Below are positions 14,834 to 22,562 of a DNA stretch of 22,562 nucleotides, one piece after another. The stretch is from Ministeria vibrans ATCC 50519. Taxonomy: Eukaryota; Opisthokonta; Filasterea. Position 1 is the stretch's first letter, and each line of letters opens with the position of its first letter. Location: positions 120,196 through 142,757 of the forward strand of contig CALSCP010001494.1 of assembly GCA_943704425.1 (NCBI GenBank). The letters are read 5' to 3'. Under the pieces are notes generated by a model. That model saw nothing but the letters and a program-made list of their open reading frames with translations, did no database searches and was not told the origin of the DNA. Made by a program: the position numbers and the translations under genes.

Positions 14834-15089
14834 GGGCAAGGCGGGCGGATGGGGCTGAAAGGAGCACGAGACAATTGGCAGGCGCCAGCAGAAGATGAAG
14901 TGTCAAGTAAGTGAGTGAGTGATGAACTAAAGTCTAAATGTCATGAAATTTAATTTAATCATCTATAAAATTAACATTTTATACGATCTGCGTCACGTTG
15001 AAGCTGGTGGAGTGTGTGTTTCGGCGTTCAAATTCCCGCTTTGTAAATTGTGCGGGATCAAGGCTTTGCTAAGAAAAGAAAAAAAGAGT
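14834..15089. promoter_or_regulatory. Divergent promoter region of PKD gene and glycosyltransferase
   Basis: This is 256 bp between head-to-head start codons. The centre (14940-14985) is AT-rich, including ATTTAATTTAATC and TTTTATACG, and could hold TATA-like elements for either gene. No coding signal. Confidence 0.45.
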
Positions 15090-15222
15090 ATGCTGCGGAT
15101 ACGCACTGGAGCTGTAGTTACCTGTGTCTGCGGCGTTGCTGTGGTCGCCCTGCTTGGTCTGGCGTACTGGGATGCTCTCCCGGGCGGCAGTGGGATGGTT
15201 GACGATGCGCAGGGTACGGTGC

Positions 15223-15269
<47 letters not shown>

Positions 15270-17337
15270 TGAAACGAACGCGTTGTACTATTTCGTAGGT
15301 CGCGTGCGCGAGAACGATCCTTTAGAGCAAGCTCGTCGTGAGCTGAAGGGCATGCAGATTGCATTAGACATTGCGCTGAAGGAAAAGCGCGAAATGGAAC
15401 AGACTGGTAAGAAATCGGAGAAGAGACACTGCTGCTGATGCTGCTGCTTTTTGCCCCCGCCAGTCGACCATATGCGCAAGCAGGAGGCTCAACGACGCAC
15501 CGCAGCTGAGGCGGAGGCAGTGCTGGCTGCGACAGTGTCAGAGAAGGCGTCGGACGCCATTGGGGACATTGATTGTCTGTCGCGCACCTCAACCCAACCA
15601 CGCTTTCTCGTTGTGTGGCGCGCGGCTGTCTTTGAGGATTCGTGGATCTTCCACATGTTCAAGGGCGTCTGTTTTGACCTCATGCATGACCAACTGCCCA
15701 CAACCTTCCACAAACATGTCATTCTCGTGGCAAACAAACGCGACGACGTAAGCGTGCGCTGTTGTCTTATTGGGAGTGTGTGTCTGTGTTCTCATTTGCG
15801 TGTGTATCGGTTTTAGGTGAGTTCCTGGTTAGATCACGTTGCGAGCCACAACTGGACATACAATGAGATTGACGAAGAGACGCAAACGTACAAATCCACA
15901 ATGGATTTCTTTCACTTGAGCGGTATAAACGGAAGTGCAAAACAAGGGAGACGAAGCGAGTGAATTTTCTCTGTTAGATGAGCTGTTTAATGTGGTGTTC
16001 TTTGGAAAGTTCTACGCAAAAGGATTGTTTCGGAGCATTTTCCGGAACTACTGGAGCGACCATAAGTACGGACCACCGTACACCAACGCAGAGCACGTCA
16101 AGTGGCTGCCCCTCGGTACGCATGATGAGCATGTGTGTGTGAGTTCTCGTGATGTGTCTGTGTGTGTTTGCGACAACGCTAATCATTGCTCGAACCTCAT
16201 TGTTCCTAATGTGACAAGTGGACACTGACAAGTCTTACCTTAGGATGGACTCCTGGCTACGGGCCCATCTCCTCTTCTCTCATCACACCTGCTTCCACTC
16301 GCCGTTACAACATCACCTTTCTTGGCCAAGAAATCGTTTCTGAGGTACACAAACACACATTTATATAAGCACCCGCATAATATTCACCCCCCCCCCAATT
16401 CCCGTTCAAGTTGAATATATGAATGTATTATTATTATGTTTTTATTATTGATGTAATTAATTAAATGTTATTGTTTCTTTTTTGTTTTGTCCGTAAAGGA
16501 ACGTAAAAAGTATCTTCCTAAATGGAAAGAAGACGCTCGATTGGATTTTCACTCGGAAATCAGCAAAGGATTTATGAAAGTACGGGGAAAAACGAAGGAG
16601 AGGAGAGAACTTCTATACTGATTTGATTGTGCGTGTGGTTTGTAAAGGGACTGAATGTGCCAGACTATCGGGCGTTTATGCTGAACTCAATCATTGTACC
16701 GAATCTGAAGGGAGTCAATGACGATTGCTATCGGTAGACACATAGAGAGAGAGAACAAAGTATTGACAGAGACAGAGAAACAAAGTGATAGAGACGGAGA
16801 GACACAGTGTGTGTGTGTGTGTGTGTGTGCCTTTGTGGTGTGTATGTGTGTTATTGGGTTGCTCCTTTGCCATCTCTCTCTATCTCTTGGTGTCTTACGT
16901 GCGGGATTGTATGTAGTCTGTGGGAGGCACTTGAGGCTGGATGCATTCCAGTAGTGAAGCGCAGTGAGAAATTCCACTGGATTGGTGTGTCGCGCCAAGG
17001 TCAGAGCAGCGACGAGACAGCGCCCTTTCCGCTTGTCGACTCATTCGATGAGGTACGCACCACACAACACAGCCCCATTCATCAAGGCTCATTCATACTA
17101 TACTCATAAACTTTGACAAGTGCAAACCCAATGCCCAAGAGTTACCCTTCCTCATCTCTCCCAATTCTCCCCCTCTCTGGCTCTGTGTAGTTTGAGGACG
17201 TTGCGCTGTCGCTTTTGTCGGACCCAGTGCGCCTCGATGCCGTCCAGGCTTCCTCGTACGCCTGGTGGTCCCATTTCAAGCGCTCTGAGCAACGCGCGCT
17301 TAGAACCATTCTCCTCAGCAAAATCAGGAGAGGATAA
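15090..17337 (+). CDS. Type II Golgi glycosyltransferase, RXYLT1/exostosin-like
   Basis: Ten exons join in frame: 15090-15213, 15299-15406, 15464-15747, 15817-15922, 15978-16115, 16244-16344, 16499-16579, 16648-16733, 16917-17052 and 17191-17337, giving 436 residues. Residues 7-27 form a signal anchor (VVTCVCGVAVVALLGLAYW), typical of a type II Golgi enzyme. Residues about 48-105 are a charged, Ala/Glu-rich coiled-coil stem. The lumenal domain has RRYNITFLGQ (about 273) and, at about 336-356, GVNDDCYRLWEALEAGC followed by IPVV. That motif and a C-terminal WWSHFK resemble RXYLT1 (TMEM5), a xylosyltransferase of dystroglycan glycans, and more loosely exostosins (recalled similarity, not computed). 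The donor sugar cannot be read from sequence. It ends 73 bp from the convergent Kintoun stop. Confidence 0.8.
16767..16800. repeat. Single inverted copy of the dispersed intronic motif
   Basis: GAGAAACAAAGTGATAGAGA in glycosyltransferase intron 8 is the reverse complement of TCTCTATCACTTTGTTTCTC, the core repeated in G6PD and POLR3K introns. It sits in a purine-rich stretch just before a (TG)n tract (16808-16829). Confidence 0.7.
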
Positions 17338-17410
17338 CATTATTATTAGAAATGAACGTTTATGTACAATTTCATAAAGATGAATAAACACAAGAAGAAA
17401 AAAACACAGA
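17338..17410. promoter_or_regulatory. Convergent 3' gap with TGTACA (17363-17368) and AATAAA
   Basis: At 73 bp this is the shortest gap. TGTACAATTTC lies 26 nt after the glycosyltransferase stop and 43 nt after the Kintoun stop on the other strand. A plus-strand AATAAA follows at 17383-17388. The two 3' UTRs almost certainly overlap. Confidence 0.5.
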
Positions 17411-18077
17411 TCACTCTTTGTCTTTGTTTTTGCGAGTAATGAGTGGACGGAGAAGACCGTGTTGGCGCTTGTGATGAAGCACTACAAAGGGTCCCTGAGT
17501 AAACGAGAAAGAGAGAGAGAGAGAGGAGGGAGAAAGAAATGAAGAGAAAGATGAGTGGCGCGAAGGCTACAAGGAGCGTGGTTTGTCGTGTGTTGATATT
17601 ACTGTGACAATGAAGTGGAAGTGAGAAGCAAGCTGGGCTTGAATGTGGGTAAAAAAGACGTCAGCGGAAGCACGGAGGACAGCGGGGTCGGAAAGCGGAG
17701 CATCGGGGGTCTTGCTCTTGCGGTCGCCCTTGGAGTGGTTGCTCTTTGTGTGCGCTGTCGTCGTTGTGGCGGGGGCTGCTTTGGTGCCGCGCGCGAGCAC
17801 CTCGAGGCCTACCTGCGTGTATGCGTCTGGATGAAGAACACAATCAACGGTGAGACAGCGAGCGCCTTTTGCGTCTGTGTCGTCGCGCACGGGGCTCCAT
17901 GCGCAGGTAGGTGGGTCAAGGTCCGCTGAGGGGGTCATGAGCAGGGACTGTGCCGGAGTTGTCGGCATGTCTTGGCAGTGTGTTATGTTGACAAAGAGCT
18001 TCTGAGGCGCCGAAGGCTCGGACGCGTGTCCATGTTCCATGATAGAAATCATTCTATGGCGAACATTAACACAGATG

Positions 18078-18110
<33 letters not shown>

Positions 18111-18720
18111 ATTCGCTTACACTTTGACACACACTCCAGCCTTTGGTGTCAGAAACAGATCCACTTCGGCGCCTCGTTCTCGCTCAACGCGACGCACATA
18201 CTCTTGATACTCTTTGGTTTGACTTGCATCTTGCGACTGCAACGAGAGAAACGAAGTTGTGTGTGAGAGACAAAGTGTGAACGGAATGCATTTGTCGATG
18301 TGTCGCCAAGAAGAGCGACAGAGACAAAAGAACGCGGTTCCGTGGCACGAGAGTCGCGGGAAGAGATGAGGTTCAGACGGAGTACACGCGTGACGGGGAG
18401 CGCAGTGCGACGAGAGGGTGGTGAGGGGGACGGTCACCGTAACAACGGTCACCGTAACAACGGTCACCGTAACAACAACGCAGACAAACGCGAAGCACAG
18501 GAGAGATCAAAAGACGTATGTCTACCTGCTTGGCGTATTCCTGCAGCAATTCGCAGAAGTCGGTGTTTGACATGGCCTCGGTGAGGCGCTGCACCTCAGA
18601 CTGGGTTAACGCCTCGCGAAGAATGTCGGCACTGGGCTCGTTTGGTCGACCACCGCCGTGGTGCTCGGCGATCGAGAGGAGCCACTGTTCGTCGGGATGA
18701 ATAGAGGATGACCCAGCCAT
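17411..18720 (-). CDS. DNAAF2: Kintoun/DNAAF2-like PIH protein, dynein arm assembly
   Basis: Kintoun is a cytoplasmic co-chaperone that, with HSP70/HSP90, preassembles axonemal dynein arms, so it implies motile cilia. Exons 18526-18720, 18121-18236, 17603-18053 and 17411-17494 join in phase and give 281 residues. The N-terminal motif SEVQRLTEAMSNTDFCELLQ (41-60) followed by YVRRVERERGAEVDLFLTPK matches Kintoun better than other PIH proteins. The PIH domain continues with KLFVNITHCQDMP and CLTVDCVLHPDAY, is interrupted by a Thr/Lys/Ser-rich insert (ATTTTAHTKS), and resumes at DPAVLRASADVFF. The last exon (GPFVVLHHKRQHGLLRPL) is assigned by phase and splice sites and is the least certain. Human DNAAF2 is about 840 residues; the long central and CS-like parts are absent here. 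Confidence 0.82.
18080..18110. repeat. (CA)n microsatellite in Kintoun intron 2
   Basis: About 30 nt of CA (TG on the sense strand) lie near the middle of the 67-nt intron 18054-18120. Confidence 0.85.
18432..18476. repeat. Three tandem 15-bp repeats in Kintoun intron 1
   Basis: The unit GGTCACCGTAACAAC is repeated perfectly three times in the 289-nt intron 18237-18525. Each unit contains GTCACC followed directly by GTAAC, similar to the two half-sites of an RFX X-box but one base shorter than consensus. Confidence 0.8.
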
Positions 18721-19026
18721 CGGAGTGCGGGACAGGAAACGAAGTGACTAAATACTGAATATTTATTGTAACAATAAATATACGTGGTAGCTTTGAGAAG
18801 AGTCCACCAATCACACGAGGGAGCGGAGAAAGGTTGACCGATGGAAGAGACAAGTGATGCACAAGCGAGTGATGCGATACATATCAATATGGGACCGACG
18901 GCTCAACCTCATACGCATTGCTCAACTAAAGGTGTAAAGATGACCTATATCAACGGCGTGTACTGAATCAATGAAATAACGATGCGCATTACAGAAGAAA
19001 ATAAAAATAAACACCAAAAAAAAGTG
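18721..19026. promoter_or_regulatory. Intergenic region, Kintoun promoter and RRM-gene 3' end
   Basis: Both flanking genes are on the minus strand. The 306 bases hold the Kintoun promoter and the 3' end of the RRM gene. A 23-bp palindrome (18759-18781; arms ATATTTATTGT, one-base centre) lies 38 bp upstream of the Kintoun ATG, and a CCAATCA sequence is at 18807-18813. No TGTACA is present; on the minus strand TGTAAT occurs about 35 nt after the RRM-gene stop. No coding signal. Confidence 0.5.
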
Positions 19027-20186
19027 TCAATGAGAGACGGGTGAAGAAGACGAGCCCATTTGAGTACGGGCAAACTCGATGCGAAGACCACCGGAGGGAG
19101 AGTGATGAAGGGGAGGGGTGGAGGAGGATGGGACTGAAGAGAGGTCAAGGGTGGAGTTGGAGGGGGACGGGAGGTGGTGGCCCTGAAGACGAGCAAGGGC
19201 CGCCTGGGCCTGCGGAATGTCTGTGAATTCGGCAAAGCAAAGAGGTTGTCCAGCCTTCTTGTACATGCGCAGACGACGGTACCCTGAGCAACTGTAGAGA
19301 GGGGGAAAGAAAAGAAAGATCGACAAGTGTTACAAAGACGGTAAGGAACATAACGCGGGGAAAAACAAGAAGGCATGAGAATGCAAATGGGCACAAACCT
19401 GCTAAAGAGCGCTTTCAGGTGTGTATCCGAGACGTCGGAGGGGAGGTTGGCAACAAAGAGGGTGGAACAAGGGCGAGAGGAGGAGGAAGAGGTGGAGGAG
19501 GATGTGGCATCAGCTGGCTCAACCACGACGGGTGTGTCAATGTTCGCAATCGCAGTTGGAGTGGCAGCTGCGGGAGGCGTGAAAGAAGAAGGAGTAGCGG
19601 TAGAAGTGGCGAATGGTTGGGAAATGACCGTGTCTGAATTGGGAAGTTGCTTTTGTGGCTGTGGTTGTGGCTGTGGTTGTGACTGTGGCGATGAAGAAGA
19701 GAGGAAAGAGGGTGTAAGGATGTGTGTGGGTTGTTGTTGGTATTGCTGCGATGACTGTGCCGGCTGTAGGCCAAAGTGCGGCGCAGAGAAAGCACCGTTG
19801 AAGGAAGAATCGCCAAAAAGAGCAAATGAGTGGCTCTTGCGCGTAGGAGGTGGAGAGCTGGCGTTTCGTTGGGCGGCGGGAGCAGAGAAACGATGGCCAG
19901 CATCCTGACGGTGGTGATTGGTGTGCGACTCGGGAGGACCGGACTGCGGCGCATGTTGGGCGAGCGATGAGTCGGAGGCCCAGTGGTTGGGAGAGGTGGA
20001 TGTCGGGGGAGGGGTTACGGTGGTGTTGGTGGGCGAAGTGATGACGTGGGGAGCGTAGAGCGAGGAGGTAGCACCATGGCTGAGATCGGAGACGTGAACG
20101 TTGAGGGAGTGGTGCTGTTGTTGCTGTGTGGCGGGAGGTTGCACATGGTAGGGTGGGAGCTGGTGTTGTTGTTGTTGTTGTTGCTG

Positions 20187-20232
<46 letters not shown>

Positions 20233-20250
20233 GCTGGTGGTGGCGGCTGG

Positions 20251-20323
<73 letters not shown>

Positions 20324-21772
20324 GGTGGTGGTGTTGTTGTTGTTGTTGTTGGTGCTGTTGTTGGTGTTGTTGCTGCTGCTGTTGTTGGTGCTGTTGGTGT
20401 TGTGGTGAAGCAGGAGGCGGGTGCTGCTGTTGAGGTTCAGGATGTGCTTGAAGTTGTGGTTGCAAGTGGTGCTGGTACTGAAGGTGAGTGGGTTGCTGTT
20501 GTGGTTGTGTCGGGGGATAAACCGGTGGCTGCTGTTGCTGCGACTGTTGTTGTAGTTGATGTGATGGATGTGGCTGCTCAACGTGAGTAGCCATGGGCGC
20601 TGTTTGAGGGTGCTTCGCTGATGGCAACGCTGCGGTAGAGGGTGGGCCGGTAGCGAGCGAAAGCGCCTCCACATCAGTCAGAAGTGTCGAGGGAAAGAGC
20701 GCGAGGGAGACGGGAAGCGAGCCGGAACGATGGGGTGCTGCTGTCTCGTTGAAAGGTTGTGCGAGGGATCCTGTTGAGGCATTGACGCGCAATTTACGGG
20801 AATCTTCGCCAGGTCGTTTCGTCTTGGTGTTGGCACGCGCAAACTCGAGACGTAAGAAAAAGGGTACTTCAGGATCAAAGCGAATACCCTAAACGCAACC
20901 AGACGCACAAAGCACAAAAAAAAAAACAAAACTTAGCTAAACGAAGATGTCCTGGAACCACGCGAGTCGCCTTAACGGTACCTGGAGGTCTTGTTTCGCT
21001 ATTTCAGCCGCATGACGATCTCGGAACGTCGCAAAAGCAACCGGCTACGACAAGTGAAGAGTGTCAAAATCACAATGATAATCATAAACAAACGTTCGTT
21101 TTTAAAAAAAAAAAAAAAAAACCTCCGCACAAGTAAGTGGGAGAATCAAAACGAAGAATCGGGGAGATGAGTGGCTGGATGGAGGTCGATGGAAGCGCCA
21201 GGAGTGCAGAGGGCGCTGAGCGACGGCGTTGTCGGAATGTTGGTATTTTGCGACAGAAAGGGCCTTCGGGCGAAGCGCAGGCAGGAGGGCCAGACCCAGC
21301 GCCCAAAGGCGAGAGAGAGGGGGGAGGGGGGTTCAAATGGAGCTTGGTTCAGTTTTGGCGCGAGAGGTGGACGGGAAAACGAGCAGAGTGGACGGAAGGG
21401 AAAATGCGAGGCGGTGACGGAACGTGTTAGAACGAGGCTGTTTGGACAGAAGGGAGCAAATGGCAACCAAACGCGCTGGAAGAGATAACTCGGTGTCGTG
21501 CAAGGCGAGTAGGACGCGTCGCCGAGGCGCAAGTGTCGCGCGGACGACATACCAGTTTCGATGTGACGCGAAGAAGGCAATCCTCGTAGCCCGGGTACGT
21601 CCGAAAGAGCAGGTACAGTTCACGAGGCTTCACGTCCGCCGGCAGGCCCGAAACAAAGAGGGTGCGGACCTAGGGGAACGCAGAAAACACCGCAAGAGTA
21701 TTATTATCTGCCTCTCGCGCTCTCCGCCCTTCAACGCGCCCTGTCACTCACCTCGTCCATGTCGTCATCCAT
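19027..21772 (-). CDS. Two-RRM polyQ RNA-binding protein, RBPMS/Scw1/Whi3 family
   Basis: This is a cytoplasmic-type mRNA-binding protein by family. Exons 21752-21772, 21553-21669, 20982-21044, 19399-20888 and 19027-19291 join in phase, giving 651 residues. RRM1 (about 8-85) is a near copy of [64 protein letters not shown]2 near the C-terminus has [20 protein letters not shown] and [23 protein letters not shown], ending with [11 protein letters not shown]. Between them lie about 400 low-complexity residues: Gln runs of up to about 20, a His run, and Pro/Ser-rich stretches. This RRM-linker-RRM layout is known from fungal Scw1 and plant relatives; Whi3 has a comparable polyQ that drives condensation (established for Whi3, inferred here). 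It is divergent from NDUFB2, 176 bp away. Confidence 0.9.
20160..20425. repeat. Coding (CAG)n/(CAA)n polyglutamine tracts
   Basis: On the sense (minus) strand, about 19 CAA codons in one run (20252-20309) and about 12 CAG codons in another (about 20194-20231) are separated by a short Pro-rich break. A run of CAC codons gives polyhistidine at 20310-20332, and mixed CAA/CAG/CAC lies upstream of it. The switch from pure CAA to pure CAG blocks suggests separate expansions. Confidence 0.9.
21045..21552 (-). other. Intron 2 of the RRM gene (508 nt), longest fully sequenced intron
   Basis: This intron interrupts RRM1 between the segments TSKL and PVAFATF. It has GT and AG ends on the minus strand, a plus-strand A run at 21103-21121 and GA-rich stretches. 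Open frames here have no recognisable protein. Confidence 0.75.
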
Positions 21773-21948
21773 GATGGGTGGTCCCTACAATGTAGCAGCA
21801 CCTGAGAAACAATTCGACCGGCGAGACTGTTTTTTATTGACTTTTTATAATAATTTCGAAAACCAACGTTGAGAACAACCAAGCAAGAAGTCGCAGAACG
21901 ATCAGAAATTCAAAAAGTAAAAAAATTGAAAAATCTTTCTCTTCTACG
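21773..21948. promoter_or_regulatory. Divergent promoter region of RRM gene and NDUFB2
   Basis: This is 176 bp between head-to-head ATGs, the shortest divergent gap in the window. It is AT-rich at 21830-21935 (ctttttataataatttcg on the plus strand). No coding signal. Confidence 0.45.
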
Positions 21949-22322
21949 ATGGGCGGAACGGACTTTCCCTGGCCTATGGCGAAGCATCGAAGAGTTGCCA
22001 CTGCTCTGGGTGCTCTTACTTGGTTTTGGATTATGTGGCGAATGAAACAAGATGGCAAAACCAAACTGGTACGCCAAAACGAATGGTGGTGTGTGCCATG
22101 CTGCATGTAATGGCACTACATGGTTGTGGTGTGCTGCCCTTGCTGTGTTGCTCTTTGCGCTCCATTCTTCTTTTTTTTTTTTGACTCTTGTCCCTTTTGC
22201 TCTCTTAGGGCTTTGCACATCCTTGGGATGGGCACAAACTCCATGTATCCGAAGACTACAAGGGTCCTGAGGTGGTTCTAGGCGGAACGGAGGTGCCGTA
22301 TGTCCCGAGAATGCGCGACTAG
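21949..22322 (+). CDS. NDUFB2: NADH dehydrogenase 1 beta subcomplex subunit 2 (AGGG)
   Basis: This is a small accessory subunit in the membrane arm of mitochondrial complex I. Two exons (21949-22068, 22209-22322) join at phase 0 and give 77 residues. A single membrane helix contains ALTWFWIMWRMKQDG, followed by GFAHPWDGH; both match the plant and animal families (plants: MWFWxLYRAKQDG and WRHPWDGH). The short protein without a cleaved presequence is closer to the plant form than to the longer human precursor. The intron has a T-rich acceptor. TGTACA follows 14 bases after the stop. Confidence 0.85.
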
Positions 22323-22562
22323 AGCGCTCGAAAATTTGTACAAAAGAAAAACGAAAACCTCTCCTCCGTCACACTCTTGGGACGAGCTCACAAGGCAACA
22401 GTGCACGTACAATGCACTTGCAGAGACTGATCAGTGCGATGTGTCAATGGCGAACAGATCGACATGAATATTGCGTCGTTGTGTGTGCACTGTGCAGTGC
22501 CACACAAACGACTGACAAGAGATTGCCGCCAATCCCAAGGCCTCTCTGTGTTTCTGGTGGCC
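22323..22562. other. 3' flank of NDUFB2 to window end
   Basis: This 240-nt stretch has no recognisable coding exon. TGTACA at 22337-22342 sits 15 nt after the NDUFB2 stop. A short inverted repeat GCACTGTGCAGTGC is at 22487-22500. I see no tRNA or other RNA gene. Confidence 0.5.

Noticed and set aside
17545-17612. Plus-strand segment reading DEWREGYKERGLSCVDITV
   Set aside because: It looked like an exon, but it overlaps the end of Kintoun exon 3 and its donor, has no continuation in frame, and is most likely a shadow.
19983-20590. Plus-strand frames rich in Leu or Val opposite the polyQ region
   Set aside because: They are the reverse of CAA/CAG codons; the minus strand has the RRM-flanked gene.
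21137-21550. Open frames on both strands within intron 2 of the RRM gene
   Set aside because: No motif, and RRM1 is contiguous only if this stretch is removed.
22404-22500. Possible tRNA or small RNA from inverted repeats near the right end
   Set aside because: Only one short hairpin is visible; no cloverleaf or pol III boxes.

Overview
This is a compact nuclear fragment from a eukaryote. It holds eleven protein-coding genes in 22.5 kb, cut by at least 52 short introns (mostly 50-290 nt), with no operons and no bacterial signals. I assembled each gene by hand from splice sites and reading phase. All introns are GT-AG except one GC-AG candidate. Several features suggest a unicellular, flagellated relative of animals (a choanoflagellate, filasterean or similar protist): an adhesion-type GPCR with EGF repeats and a GPS cleavage site, a PKD-domain receptor, an RXYLT1/exostosin-like Golgi glycosyltransferase, a Kintoun (DNAAF2) cilium-assembly factor and TTAGGG-like repeats. 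The lineage is inference. The sequence is rich in (TG)n, (CT)n, (GA)n and homopolymer tracts, almost all in introns, and there is one 384-N assembly gap.

Layout, left to right: RPS15 (+), GINS1/PSF1 (+), EXOSC7/RRP42 (-), adhesion GPCR (+), G6PD (-, N-terminal part lost in the gap), POLR3K (+), PKD-domain membrane protein (-), type II glycosyltransferase (+), DNAAF2/Kintoun (-), two-RRM polyQ protein (-), NDUFB2 (+). From GINS1 to Kintoun the strands alternate strictly. This gives four convergent gaps of 81, 209, 86 and 73 bp, and divergent gaps of 239, 255, 256 and (at the right end) 176 bp that must hold shared promoters.

Functionally the genes are a mixture and not one pathway. Housekeeping: ribosome, DNA-replication helicase (GINS), RNA exosome, RNA polymerase III, pentose phosphate pathway and respiratory complex I. 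Cell surface and secretory: GPCR, PKD receptor and glycosyltransferase. Cilium: Kintoun. Post-transcriptional control: the polyQ RRM protein. No mobile element, CRISPR array or dedicated defence system is visible.

The most unusual signals are non-coding. The palindromic hexamer TGTACA occurs in all four convergent 3' gaps and just after the last gene, as if one element served both mRNA ends. A roughly 16-nt motif, CTCTATCACTTTGTCT, is dispersed in introns of unrelated genes in both orientations. A TTAGGG-like cluster lies inside a G6PD intron.
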